In this document: positions 1 through 7,871 of the stretch, piece after piece
Layout of the letters: each line of letters begins with the position of its first letter
Position numbering within the stretch: position 1 is the stretch's first letter
DNA from: Pseudomonadota bacterium
GTDB lineage: Bacteria; Myxococcota_A; Polyangia; Polyangiales; Polyangiaceae
Length of the DNA: 28,252 nt
Reading direction: 5' to 3'
Assembly: GCA_023431345.1 (NCBI GenBank)
Contig: JAEYWK010000039.1
Location: 1-28,252, forward strand
Position numbers and translations under genes: made by a program
Notes under the pieces: generated by a model
Database searches by the model: none
Seen by the model: the letters and a program-made list of their open reading frames with translations, nothing else
What the model was told of the DNA's origin: nothing

Positions 1-115
1 CACAAACCCCGGCCTACCAGCCCCGATACCGCCGACGGCAACTTACGGACCGTCGGGCACGGGCACGGGCACGGGCACGTTTACGCCGAGACCAGCAATT
101 AGGGACACTCCCTAG
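1..115 (-). repeat. Left-end copy of an interspersed repeat (inverted relative to right end)
   Basis: This stretch matches the reverse complement of the last 117 bases in several blocks: CACAAACC near the tip, GGCCTAC, ACGGACCGT, a GGGCAC hexamer array (four copies, 55-78), GTTTAC (79-84), an AATT followed by AGGGACAC, and CCCTAG. The segments between blocks are diverged. At 100-114 TAGGGA-CAC-TCCCTA forms a perfect 6-bp stem, which lies 13 bases beyond the permease stop and could also end that transcript. It looks like a dispersed, palindrome-bearing element of the REP/small non-autonomous type; that class assignment is inference. Confidence 0.8.
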
Positions 116-127
116 CCGTCGTCGCGA

Positions 128-1720
128 CTACTCGGCGGCGGCGGGCTGGGGTTCGGCCTCCCCGTGGAGGTGCTCCTCAGGAGCCGGCGCGGTGACGGTC
201 GCCAGCTTCGCGCAGGCGTAGAGCACGCCCGCGACGCCCAAGTAGGCGACGGTGACGACCGGAGACTGGCCGACGCCGATCGCTTCTCCGTGCATGAAGC
301 CGAAGAAGGTGAGTGCGGCGCTGGCGACAGCGAACGCAGCGGCCTTGGTGAAGGCGCGATCGATGATGAACGCACCGATGGCGCCCAGCATCAGGCCGCC
401 CAAGATCGAGCCGCCGCCCATGACCTCGAGCCCGTGGTAGAGCACGCCCACTTGGCCCAGCTTGTCGAAGCCGAGGGCGTGCGCGGTCGTACCCGCGGCG
501 GCGAGCGAGTTGTCGATCAGCAGCTTGCCCCACGCGGCCAAATGCGGCGTGAGCGCGAGCACGATCGCGGGCGCGTGGGCGCGCGGGCTCTCCTGGAAAG
601 CCTGCGAGCCGATCAGCATGCCGATGTAGAGCAAGATCGGCGAAATCGCGACGACCGGGATCAGCGACACCATCACGCTGATGATGCCGAGCCACGCCAG
701 CACGATCACGGTCACGCCCGTGGCCGCGGAGTAGCCGATGCGGCCGCCCATGGCCTTCCAGCCGGGATGGCCGATGTACACGGCGTTGATGAACGGGTTA
801 CCCATGCAGCAGCCGATCAAGCTCACGACGCCGTCGGCGGTGAGCACGCGCGTCGTCGGGAAGCTGTCTCCCGCGACGGCCGCGCTCTCGACGTTGTCGA
901 GCGCTTCGACCAGATCATAGATGCCGAAGGGAATAGCGGTCACCAAGATGATGCCCAGGAACTCGAAGCCCGAGAACACGTGCCCGAACGCGGGCAGCGG
1001 CACCGAGAAGCCGAAGCTCGAGAACGACGAGGCCAGGTTCGCGCCCGACATGCCGCCGAAGTCGTAGCCGAGCGCGGTCGAGCCCCAGGCGATGAGGCTG
1101 CCGACCGCGATGGCGACTAGGCCGGCGGGCATGCCCTTGAAGTAGCGCACCCCGCCGAACCAGCTGGCCAGGATGATGGTGAAGCAGATGAGCCCGATCA
1201 CGGGCGTCATGAACATCTCGAGCGCGGGACGCATCGAGATGAACGACACCGAGACGCCGGCGAGGGTGCCGAGCAGCGCCGCGCGCGGCGTGATCCTTCG
1301 GATGATGGGCGCGATGAAGCCACCCGCCATGAGCACGAAGCTCTGCACGAAGACCCACGTCAGCCCCGCTTCCCAGCCCTTGATGGGATCGCCCGTCTTG
1401 CTGGCGATGGGCAGCATGATCACGAACACGACCACGAACATGTGCGGCACGCTGATGCCCGAAGGCAGCGCGCAGACGTCTTTCCGCCCCGTTTGTTGGG
1501 CTAATTGGTAGGCCAGCCAGGCGTAATACAGGGTGCTCAGGCAGAGCATCAGGCCCGTTGCGGGCAAGATGCGCCCGAACACGATCTCGTCCGGCATCTT
1601 CAAGACGAAGCGGAGCAGCCCCGTCAAGACGAGCAGGTTGACCAAGATGTTGGTACCGAACCCGAAGTAAGCGTTCCAGTCTCCGGGCGTCCAAAGTTTG
1701 GGTTTCGTGCTTTCAGTCAT
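128..1720 (-). CDS. NCS2/AzgA-type purine (xanthine/uracil-like) permease
   Basis: The 530-residue protein is an integral inner-membrane carrier with about 12 to 14 hydrophobic segments spread over nearly its whole length and a short hydrophilic, Glu/Ala-rich C-terminus. Its order of motifs follows the adenine/guanine branch of nucleobase:cation symporters (COG2252): an N-terminal FGFGTNILVN segment, a central DNVESAAVAGD loop, and GNPFINAVYIGHPGWKAMGGR where AzgA proteins carry the substrate-binding TTAYIES region. That last motif is changed, so the substrate may not be a common purine base. The start at 1720 is chosen because GGAGGA lies about 7 bases upstream; an in-frame extension to 1819 lacks membrane character. 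It lies downstream of, and co-oriented with, the LysR gene across a 215-bp gap. Family confidence is high, substrate confidence low. Confidence 0.85.
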   Translation of the reverse strand: MTESTKPKLWTPGDWNAYFGFGTNILVNLLVLTGLLRFVLKMPDEIVFGRILPATGLMLCLSTLYYAWLAYQLAQQTGRKDVCALPSGISVPHMFVVVFVIMLPIASKTGDPIKGWEAGLTWVFVQSFVLMAGGFIAPIIRRITPRAALLGTLAGVSVSFISMRPALEMFMTPVIGLICFTIILASWFGGVRYFKGMPAGLVAIAVGSLIAWGSTALGYDFGGMSGANLASSFSSFGFSVPLPAFGHVFSGFEFLGIILVTAIPFGIYDLVEALDNVESAAVAGDSFPTTRVLTADGVVSLIGCCMGNPFINAVYIGHPGWKAMGGRIGYSAATGVTVIVLAWLGIISVMVSLIPVVAISPILLYIGMLIGSQAFQESPRAHAPAIVLALTPHLAAWGKLLIDNSLAAAGTTAHALGFDKLGQVGVLYHGLEVMGGGSILGGLMLGAIGAFIIDRAFTKAAAFAVASAALTFFGFMHGEAIGVGQSPVVTVAYLGVAGVLYACAKLATVTAPAPEEHLHGEAEPQPAAAE

Positions 1721-1755
1721 CGCTACTCCTCCGTCACGCCGCACACGTGCCCGCT

Positions 1756-1779
1756 CGCTCCGCGCTTTGTTTCGGAGCG
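1756..1779 (-). promoter_or_regulatory. Hairpin in the leader of the permease gene
   Basis: CGCTCCG (1756-1762) and CGGAGCG (1773-1779) form a perfect 7-bp inverted repeat with a 10-base loop, 36 bases before the permease ATG on the minus strand. Read on the plus strand it is followed by TTTT and would resemble an intrinsic terminator, but no plus-strand gene precedes it. It could be a leader structure or an operator. The rest of the 1721-1935 gap shows no clear promoter. Confidence 0.3.
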
Positions 1780-1935
1780 TTTTCGTCAGTCTGTCGGCGT
1801 GATTCGCGCGAAGGCGCAAAAACTCACTGCGTTACGTGCATACGCCATCACCCCTCGCGTCACTAGCGCCAATATGCGCGCACCCTGCGCTCACTTCGCG
1901 CTCGCTCCTCAAGCGTCACCTGCTCGAGCCGCGCG

Positions 1936-2889
1936 CTACAGCTCTTCGAAGAGGGACGCGAGTTGCTCGGCGAAGGCAGCGGCGGCAACGGGCAGGACAC
2001 GACCGCGGCGCGTCGCGAGGCGGAGCGCGGCGTCGCCCAACCCGGGGTCGCTGAGCGGGATCGCGATCATGCCGGAGACATCGGGCTTCCTGCCGATCCT
2101 GAAGGAGAAGCAGACGCCGCCGGCGGTGCGCGCGAACATCTTGGTGGCCTCGATCGAGTTCGAGAACAGCGCGGGCTCGAAGCGGATTGAAGCCCGCGCC
2201 AGCGCCGCGTCGATCAAGCCGCGCGCGGCCAGCGTTTCGTCCGGCAGCGCCAACGGGTAGGCCACGCATTCGCGAAGCCGGAGCGACGTGCGGGCAGCCA
2301 GCGGGTGCTCGGGCGCCACCAGCGCGCACAGCGGTTGCGGCACCTCGGCCAGCACCTCGACGTCGGCGTCGGTGACCTCGTGCGTGAGGATCAGATCGAC
2401 CTTGTCGCGCGCCAGCGCGCTAGCCAGCTCTCGCGGCCCGCCGACCGTCACCGAGAAGCCCACGCCCGGATGCCGCTGGTGGTACTCGGCGATCGCGTCG
2501 GGCAGCATGCGGCCCGTCACCGATTCGGCGACGGCCACACGCACCCGGCCGCGAACCAAGCCCCGCAAGCCGTCGATCTGCGCCTCGACCAGGCGCAGCT
2601 CCTTCAGCGACCGCCGGACGTAGGCGATGAACAACTCTCCCGCGGCGGTGGCGCGCACCCCACGCGGCAAACGCTCGAACAGCGGCGAGCCCACGTCTTC
2701 CTCGAGGTCGAGGATGCGTCGATTCAGCGCCGACGATGCGATGTGTAGCGCGTCAGCGGCCTTGCGGATTGAGCCGTAGTGCGCGACCGCGTCGAGGTAC
2801 GAGAAGATGCTGGGCGGCTGCAAGCGCCAGCTCTGGCTGCCATCGCCCGGTGCGGGGTCGACCGGCGACTGGCGTCGCGTGGGTGCCAC
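1936..2889 (-). CDS. LysR-family transcriptional regulator
   Basis: This 317-residue protein has the normal length and layout of LysR regulators. A winged helix-turn-helix spans about residues 27-86, with FSYLDAVAHYGSIRKAADALHIASSALNRRI followed by LEEDVGSPLFERLPRGVRATAAGE. A linker helix and a periplasmic-binding-like effector domain follow (about 110-300, from VRGRVRVAVAESV). The start is a GTG at 2889, with about 25 extra residues before the helix-turn-helix, so a shorter start is possible. It is transcribed towards the permease gene, with 215 bp between them. Regulation of that permease is plausible from neighbourhood alone, since LysR genes are more often divergent from their targets. 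The effector is unknown. Confidence 0.9.
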   Translation of the reverse strand: MAPTRRQSPVDPAPGDGSQSWRLQPPSIFSYLDAVAHYGSIRKAADALHIASSALNRRILDLEEDVGSPLFERLPRGVRATAAGELFIAYVRRSLKELRLVEAQIDGLRGLVRGRVRVAVAESVTGRMLPDAIAEYHQRHPGVGFSVTVGGPRELASALARDKVDLILTHEVTDADVEVLAEVPQPLCALVAPEHPLAARTSLRLRECVAYPLALPDETLAARGLIDAALARASIRFEPALFSNSIEATKMFARTAGGVCFSFRIGRKPDVSGMIAIPLSDPGLGDAALRLATRRGRVLPVAAAAFAEQLASLFEEL

Positions 2890-3026
2890 GGCGCGAGCAT
2901 GGGACGGCCTCGGGCTCGGGAGTGTTTCCGAATCGAAACCTGGCGACGTTGCCGGTCAGCGGTTGCGGTTGGCTCCCGAGCCTGTGCAACCACGTTGGCA
3001 TCTCGGAACGCCTGGAGCGCCGAGTC

Positions 3027-3049
3027 GCGCAGCTTGCGCGATGCTGCGC
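3027..3049 (-). terminator. Stem-loop directly after the lipoprotein stop codon
   Basis: On the minus strand GCGCAGC, a 9-base loop and GCTGCGC form a perfect 7-bp stem that begins at the first base after the TGA of the 3050-4174 gene. No T-run follows, so it is at best a GC-rich terminator or a 3' stabilising hairpin. Confidence 0.4.
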
Positions 3050-4174
3050 TCAATCCCAGCCCGACTTGCCTTTCGTGTCGCGCAGAATGGCGTGCACGGC
3101 GTGCACTTCTCCGCCCGCCATTTTAATCATGTGCATGTCGAGGTGGCCGGTGGTTTGGAAGTCGAAGATGGTAAAGCCCGCGGCGATGCCTCGGACCTCG
3201 TCGACGACGGTAACGCGGGGCTCGAAAGTGCCGCCGGTCGTCGGCGTGCTCGCGCTGCACGAAGCTCCCGCGCCGCACGAAAAATCGCCGCCTCCGTTCT
3301 CGAGCCTGCGGCACGCCGTCGTCACGTTGCACACCCCCGAGGGGAACGCGCGGAAGTACTTGTCGACCCAGCTCGTCAGCTGCTGACGACTGGCACGCTC
3401 GGCGGCCGGGACCTCGTCATGCCAGCCAATGCTCGCGCTGAGAGCGATGATCTTGGCTGGATCCGAGGCTACCGCGAACGAGGCGGTGTAGTCGCCCGGA
3501 CGCACCACGATCGTCTCAATCTCCGTCATCGCGCCGCCAGCGGCCTTGATGCGCAGCCCCACGGGTCGATCGGTGCCGCTCTCCGGGATCACGGCTTGCG
3601 CGGCGGCGCTGCAGGCCTCGGTGTCGAGCGCGCGCTGCGAGTATTTCGTGTCGCCGGCGTTCATCCAAAAATCGGTTTCGCCGAGCTTGCTCACTTCGGC
3701 GTTCTCCGTGAACTTCACGCTCGCGGCGAGCGGCAGCCCGGACGGATCCCCTGCGCTGAGCGCAGCGAAGTATTTGTCTAGAAGGCCGTCGAGCAGCGCC
3801 CGGGTGCATTCCTCGCTCGGCGCGCCGCCGGACCCCGCGGCGCCGCCCGCAGGTGCTCCCGCGGCGCCGCCCGAAGCGCCCCCCACAGCTCCGGCGCCGC
3901 TCGTCGCGGCTCCTGCGCCTGAGCCTCCCGACGAGGCACCGCCCGTTTGGCCCGTCGTACCAGCTGCGCCGCCGGTCGTGCTCTCGCCTGCGCTGCTCGA
4001 ACCTCCGCTCCCGACCTCGCCGCTCGCACCACCGCGGCCACCCGAGCCGCTGGCGCCAGCCGTATCGGGCCCCTGACTCTCACCGCCTCCGCAGCCGGCG
4101 AGCAGGAGCGTGAGCGTGGCGGCAAGGCCAAAAATCCCATCGCGATCGCGAGCCGACTGCCACTGGCGAGCCAT
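3050..4174 (-). CDS. Linker-type lipoprotein with a C-terminal DUF8021-like/NTF2-like domain
   Basis: The 374-residue product begins with a lipoprotein signal: Arg-rich n-region, hydrophobic IFGLAATLTLLLAGC and lipidated Cys28. A low-complexity Gly/Ala/Ser linker covers about 30-120. The remaining 250 residues form a folded domain with CTRALLDGLLDKYFAALSAGD, LPLAASVKFTEN and a later repeat of the helix as LTSWVDKYFRAFPSG. The pattern of helix plus LPL...FTEN with a late ETIVVRPGD strand recalls the DUF8021 family known mainly from fungi and actinobacteria, a SnoaL/NTF2-like fold; this match is from memory and tentative. No catalytic role can be stated. The start at 4174 is preferred because it places the charged n-region correctly, although the ribosome-binding site is poor; in-frame ATGs at 4225 and 4258 also exist. 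The neighbour across a 263-bp divergent gap is the PhyH-like gene. Confidence 0.75.
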   Translation of the reverse strand: MARQWQSARDRDGIFGLAATLTLLLAGCGGGESQGPDTAGASGSGGRGGASGEVGSGGSSSAGESTTGGAAGTTGQTGGASSGGSGAGAATSGAGAVGGASGGAAGAPAGGAAGSGGAPSEECTRALLDGLLDKYFAALSAGDPSGLPLAASVKFTENAEVSKLGETDFWMNAGDTKYSQRALDTEACSAAAQAVIPESGTDRPVGLRIKAAGGAMTEIETIVVRPGDYTASFAVASDPAKIIALSASIGWHDEVPAAERASRQQLTSWVDKYFRAFPSGVCNVTTACRRLENGGGDFSCGAGASCSASTPTTGGTFEPRVTVVDEVRGIAAGFTIFDFQTTGHLDMHMIKMAGGEVHAVHAILRDTKGKSGWD

Positions 4175-4437
4175 GCCGAAGGCTACCAAAGGAGCGGCGG
4201 CGCGCCCCCCTGATGGAAATTGCATCCCCTCACTGAAGAAATTTTCGCACACCGCCATCGCGCCGAAAGTGGATCGTATCGGCGCAATGGCACGGGAGAG
4301 CGGACGCGCAGGAGCGCCGTGCGACTTGGTTGCCCTCGCCAGCGGCAGGTCGACGTGGCAGAGCGGCGCAGGCCCTGCCGCGACGGCGGCTGGGCTAGCA
4401 TGGTGGGCGCCAGTACCCCAGCGCCTCCGAGCGTTCC

Positions 4438-5181
4438 ATGACGGTGTCCAGCCTCGTTGCCGACTCGAATCCTGTTGAAGCGTCAGGAACCGTCTTCCGA
4501 CGGGAAGGGTGGTTACGAGTTCCTCGCTTGCTCGATCGAGCGAAGGTCGATGACCTGCTCGCCGCGACCAGCGCCTTGGAGCGCACGGCAGCCCAATTCG
4601 AGCGCGACACGCGCGTGCGACGCGTGTTCTTCCAGGTGCAGTCGGAGAGCGGCAGGAAGGGCGAACCGGCCATTTTTGCGGGCGCCCTGCGCAAAATCAC
4701 CTCACCGTCGAGCGGGCAACCTGCGTTCGATCGCCTGCGCCGCGATCCCGAGATCCTGGCTGCTATCGAGAGCTGCGGCTTGGCTCGGCCCCAGTGCTTG
4801 ATCGACCAGGTGAACTTCAAGCTACCGCGCATCGGCAGCGGCTTCCCCTTCCACCAAGACGAGAGCTTCTTGTTCGGCGACGCGCTTCGCCGGGTTCAGC
4901 GGTTCGGCGGAGTCAACCTCGTGATCGCCCTCGATCCGTCCGATTCCGACAACGGCGGCTTCGAGGTCCTCGGCCGTACCCACACCGGCCCGTTGCTCGA
5001 CGCCGCCTACGACACCTCGACCGCGAACGCGGGCGTGTTCGACGAGTCCCGCCGCGTGCTCGCGCCGCTCTCACCGGGTGACGCGCTGCTCTTTCACCCT
5101 CGCCTCGCCCACGGCAGCGGGCCCAATCGCTCCGACCGCCCCCGTCGCTTGATCACGCTTTGGTTCGGTGGAGGGGCGTAG
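4438..5181 (+). CDS. Phytanoyl-CoA dioxygenase (PhyH)-family Fe(II)/2-oxoglutarate oxygenase
   Basis: This 247-residue cytoplasmic protein carries the facial triad expected of non-haem iron 2-oxoglutarate oxygenases: His139-Gln-Asp141 in FPFHQDESF and a distal His225 in LAHGSGPNRSD, followed by Arg residues at 234-237 that can bind the 2-oxoglutarate carboxylate. The N-terminus, FRREGWLRVPRLLDRAKVDDL, is the usual PhyH opening. DNGGFEVLGRTHTGPL matches the conserved 'nn-G-x-l-x-v-x-P-G-S-H' strand region, with a Thr-His in place of Ser-His. The substrate cannot be told; PhyH members hydroxylate lipids, amino acids and natural products. It is a single-gene unit, divergent from the lipoprotein and convergent with the histidine kinase. 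The ribosome-binding site is weak. Confidence 0.85.
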   Translation: MTVSSLVADSNPVEASGTVFRREGWLRVPRLLDRAKVDDLLAATSALERTAAQFERDTRVRRVFFQVQSESGRKGEPAIFAGALRKITSPSSGQPAFDRLRRDPEILAAIESCGLARPQCLIDQVNFKLPRIGSGFPFHQDESFLFGDALRRVQRFGGVNLVIALDPSDSDNGGFEVLGRTHTGPLLDAAYDTSTANAGVFDESRRVLAPLSPGDALLFHPRLAHGSGPNRSDRPRRLITLWFGGGA

Positions 5182-5253
5182 ACGCTCCTCGAGCCCAGCG
5201 CTCTTCGGCCCGGGTTCCCGCCCATTCGCGGAGAACGACGGCGTTGGACGACG

Positions 5254-6492
5254 TCATTTTTTGGCGGCTTCGTGGTTGACGATGGGGATGCGGATGAAGA
5301 ACGTCGTGCCCTCGCCGAGCGTGGTCTCGAACGTGAGCTCTCCCTGATGACGTCCCCGGATCGTCGAAGACGCGATGGCGAGGCCCTGCCCCGTGCCTTT
5401 GCCCACCTCTTTGGTCGTGAAGAATGGGTCGAAGATCCGAGGCCGCACGTTTTCGGGGATGCCGGCTCCGGTGTCGCTGATGGAGATCACGGCCATGGGC
5501 CCTTCTCGCCGCGTGCGCACCGTGATCATTCCTTTGCGGTCGGTTCCCGCCACGACGTCACCGATGGCGTGCGCAGCGTTGACGACGACGTTGAGCACGA
5601 CCTGTCCGATTTCGCCGGCGTGGCACATCACCGGCGGCAGCTCACCAAAGTCAGTCTGCAGCTCGCTGACGTATTTGTACTCGCCGGCCGCGATCGTCAG
5701 CGTCGTTTCCACGATGCGGTTGAGGTCTGCAGCGCGCATCTCTTCCTGCGCGGGGTGCGCAAACTCCTTGAGGGAGCGCACGATCGTGCTGACGCGCTTC
5801 AAGCCAGCGAGGCAGCGCTCGAACGCGGGTGGGATGTTCTGACGAAGGTAAGGGAGATCCGCCTCCGCTTCGGCTTCGCGCGCTTGGCTCACCGCCTGCT
5901 CGAGCGGCCTGCCCGCCACCGCTGCCTGCCTGAGCGCGTGGATCTGGTCGAACAAGCCGAGCAGGTCGCGCGTGGCGTCTCGCAGGAACTGCAGGCTATC
6001 GCCGATGAACTGGATCGGCGTGTTGATCTCGTGCGCGACGCCCGCCGCCAGGGTGCCGAGGAGCGCCATCTGCCGCCCCGCCATGAGCTCGGCCTCGGCG
6101 CGCTTTCGCTCGGTGATCTCCTGCGCCACCATGACGGCGCCCACAATCTGCCCCCCGACGCGGACGGGAGCGATCTTGCTTTCGAACCACAGAGCTGCGC
6201 CGTCGGGGCCGGGCGACGTCGTCTCGTACGTCTGAGTCAGCCCCGTGTCGTAGGCGCTCTTCAGCGCCGCCGTCAGGAGCGTCTGCCGCTCGGGCGGTAA
6301 GTAGAGAAGCCAAGAGGTACCGAGCACGCTCTTCTTGTCGTGGTGCGACAGCGTGCGGTTGATGAAGTCGATGTTGCCTTCCCTGTTCAAGCTGACGATG
6401 AAGGCGGGAGCGAACTCGAGCAGCGCCTCCAATCGTTCGCGAGCCGCGCGCTCCTCCTCGGGCGTTCCGAGCGGCGTATCGGTGGAAACCAT
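5254..6492 (-). CDS. Soluble PAS-domain sensor histidine kinase
   Basis: The 412-residue protein has no membrane segment, so it senses a cytoplasmic signal or acts with a partner. A PAS domain spans about 18-130 (LLEFAPAFIVSLNREGNIDFIN to VMVAQEITERKRAE). The phosphoacceptor is His154 in GVAHEINTPIQFIGD, a HEINTP-type box. The catalytic ATPase domain follows with an N box around Asn305 (VVVNAAHAI), Asp340 in SDTGAGIP, FDPFFTTK (354-361) and GKGTGQGLA (365-372). An acidic helix at about 195-225 lengthens the dimerisation region beyond the normal HisKA. No response regulator gene is adjacent, so it is an orphan kinase. It converges with the PhyH-like gene with 72 bp between stops. Confidence 0.93.
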   Translation of the reverse strand: MVSTDTPLGTPEEERAARERLEALLEFAPAFIVSLNREGNIDFINRTLSHHDKKSVLGTSWLLYLPPERQTLLTAALKSAYDTGLTQTYETTSPGPDGAALWFESKIAPVRVGGQIVGAVMVAQEITERKRAEAELMAGRQMALLGTLAAGVAHEINTPIQFIGDSLQFLRDATRDLLGLFDQIHALRQAAVAGRPLEQAVSQAREAEAEADLPYLRQNIPPAFERCLAGLKRVSTIVRSLKEFAHPAQEEMRAADLNRIVETTLTIAAGEYKYVSELQTDFGELPPVMCHAGEIGQVVLNVVVNAAHAIGDVVAGTDRKGMITVRTRREGPMAVISISDTGAGIPENVRPRIFDPFFTTKEVGKGTGQGLAIASSTIRGRHQGELTFETTLGEGTTFFIRIPIVNHEAAKK

Positions 6493-6651
6493 GCTTGGGC
6501 ACCTACGGCCTCTTCTCCTCCCCGGAATAGGCTCGCGCCCACGCTAGCGATGCGCAGCGCGCCTCCGCCTCGTCATCGACGCTCGAACCGCCACCCCACT
6601 AAGGGTCCTAAGACAACCGACTCAAAATTGTGGGCTCAATCGCTATTTTAC

Positions 6652-6677
6652 CCGACTCCGTGCGCCGTCAAAGTCGG
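6652..6677 (-). terminator. Weak stem-loop downstream of the three-gene envelope operon
   Basis: CCGACT and AGTCGG form a 6-bp stem with a 14-base loop, 14 bases after the stop of the 6692-7126 gene on the minus strand. GTAAAATAG follows instead of a clean T-run. The rest of 6493-6691 contains no gene and no convincing promoter for the kinase at 6492. Confidence 0.25.
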
Positions 6678-6691
6678 CTGATTCGCGGCAA

Positions 6692-7126
6692 CTACGGCGC
6701 GCTGGGAGCGGGAGCTGCCTCCGGCGGAGGAGGGCTGGCGAAGGGCTCGGCCGCGACCGTGAGCGTTCGAAAATCGAAGCCGACCGCGACCGCGCGCGGC
6801 GCTTCGTCGCTTTGCGCCGTCACGGTGTAGCTTCGCGTGCCATCGACGGCCGTGTTGGCGAACGCCGCGATCAGCGTGTCACCTTGAAAGACGCGGATGG
6901 GGCCTACGTTTCGAGCCTCGAGGCCGAGCACCAGAGGCTCGCCCGCGACGGGTGGGAGCGGAGAAGCACGAAGCGTGAGCGAGCCAGCGCGCTCTTCCCA
7001 CTCAGCCGCTTCGTCGCTGCAGCCGCCGAGCCCCACGGCGCAAAGCCAGCCCAGCGCCAGGAGCGCGGCGGGGCGCCTACGCGGCCGCCCGCGGCGAGCC
7101 GGCTCATTCGCTTGCGATCGGTACAT
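6692..7126 (-). CDS. Small lipoprotein, last gene of a three-gene envelope operon
   Basis: The 144-residue product has a long Arg-rich n-region (RRGRPRRRP), a hydrophobic stretch and lipobox GLGGC, giving lipidated Cys36. The mature part of about 108 residues looks like one small beta-sandwich (SLTLRASPLPPVAGEPLVLGLEARN, then IRVFQGDTLIAAF and RSYTVTAQ) ending in a Pro/Ala-rich tail. I do not recognise the family. The start at 7126 is supported by a GAGGAG motif about 6 bases upstream. It overlaps the end of the 7104-7871 gene by 23 bp, which implies co-transcription and probable translational coupling. Confidence 0.75.
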   Translation of the reverse strand: MYRSQANEPARRGRPRRRPAALLALGWLCAVGLGGCSDEAAEWEERAGSLTLRASPLPPVAGEPLVLGLEARNVGPIRVFQGDTLIAAFANTAVDGTRSYTVTAQSDEAPRAVAVGFDFRTLTVAAEPFASPPPPEAAPAPSAP

Positions 7127-7871
7127 CCGGCTCCTCCTCGCGCACGCGACTGGGATCTTGCGGCAATGGCTCGAACGCCGAGCGCAGCCGAGCGTTGACA
7201 CAACAGCGAAAGCCGACGAGCGGATGTCGGAGCTCGAAGTCAGTCACGGGATCGGTTTCGAGCACTCCTCCTGCCACGCGGTCGCCCCGCAGCTGCCCGA
7301 GCAGCAGCGGAACGCCAGGATCATGGTCGTTGTCCTCGCGCTCTGGCGAGATCGTCCAATACGCCACGGACCCGACGCTCTCCGGGAACGGCGGCTTGCC
7401 GGTCTCCTGCCGAATCACCATGTCTACCGGGTTGAGCCGGTCGAAGCGGTGCGCGACCTGCGTCACGTCGCTCGTCGGTGAGAGCGCGTCGATCGACGTA
7501 TCGATGAAGCCGACGCCGCTGGCCGTGGACGCGCCGATCGGCGCGATGGCCCGCAGCTCATCGCGGTTACACAGCAGCTTGCCCGCCCGCCCGCACGCGG
7601 CGACGGCTTCGGGAAAGCTGACGTCGGTCCACGGGATGGCGCCGGGGCGGCTCGTCGCGAGTGAATCGTCACGGCCCGGCGAGCGCGCTGTCGCGTCGAT
7701 GCGCGAGGCCGCGTGGATGTCGATGCAGGAGCGGATCTCTTCTTTCGGGTCGGAGCTACGACCGATGAAGGTCACGATCGCCATGCTCGCGTCACCGCAA
7801 TCCGTCGGCGCCGGCTCGACGCCGCAGCCGAGCGCCACGGGTACGAGGACCGCCAGTAGAGCCAGCTTCAT
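7104..7871 (-). CDS. Lipoprotein with a degenerate sulfatase-modifying-factor (FGE)-like domain
   Basis: The 255-residue product has a short, typical lipoprotein signal ending ALGC (Cys16). The mature domain keeps partial hallmarks of the FGE-sulfatase fold: WTDVSFPEAVAACGRAGKLLCNRDEL corresponds to the 'A-x-x-Y-C-x-W-x-G-x-R-L-P-T-E-x-E' helix and HPLVGFRCC to the 'xxGFRCxx' end of such proteins. It lacks the RGGSW block and the catalytic Cys pair, so formylglycine-generating activity is unlikely; a binding or structural role is inferred. Its ATG shares one base with the TGA of the upstream barrel gene (TGATG), and GGAGG lies 5 bases before it, which selects this ATG over the TTG one codon upstream. 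C-terminal residues are acidic and Pro-rich. Confidence 0.75.
   Translation of the reverse strand: MKLALLAVLVPVALGCGVEPAPTDCGDASMAIVTFIGRSSDPKEEIRSCIDIHAASRIDATARSPGRDDSLATSRPGAIPWTDVSFPEAVAACGRAGKLLCNRDELRAIAPIGASTASGVGFIDTSIDALSPTSDVTQVAHRFDRLNPVDMVIRQETGKPPFPESVGSVAYWTISPEREDNDHDPGVPLLLGQLRGDRVAGGVLETDPVTDFELRHPLVGFRCCVNARLRSAFEPLPQDPSRVREEEPDVPIASE

Noticed and set aside
164..1120. A 318-residue plus-strand frame opposite the permease
   Set aside because: It is hydrophilic and Arg/His/Asp-rich, an antisense artefact of a clearly coding permease.
1721..1935. A purine riboswitch before the permease
   Set aside because: Only one simple hairpin is visible. The three-way junction and conserved loops of a purine aptamer are not present.
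5182..5253. A terminator between the PhyH-like gene and the histidine kinase gene
   Set aside because: A T-run on the plus strand (5257-5262) belongs to the Lys codons of the kinase end, and no stem of more than 4 bp precedes it.
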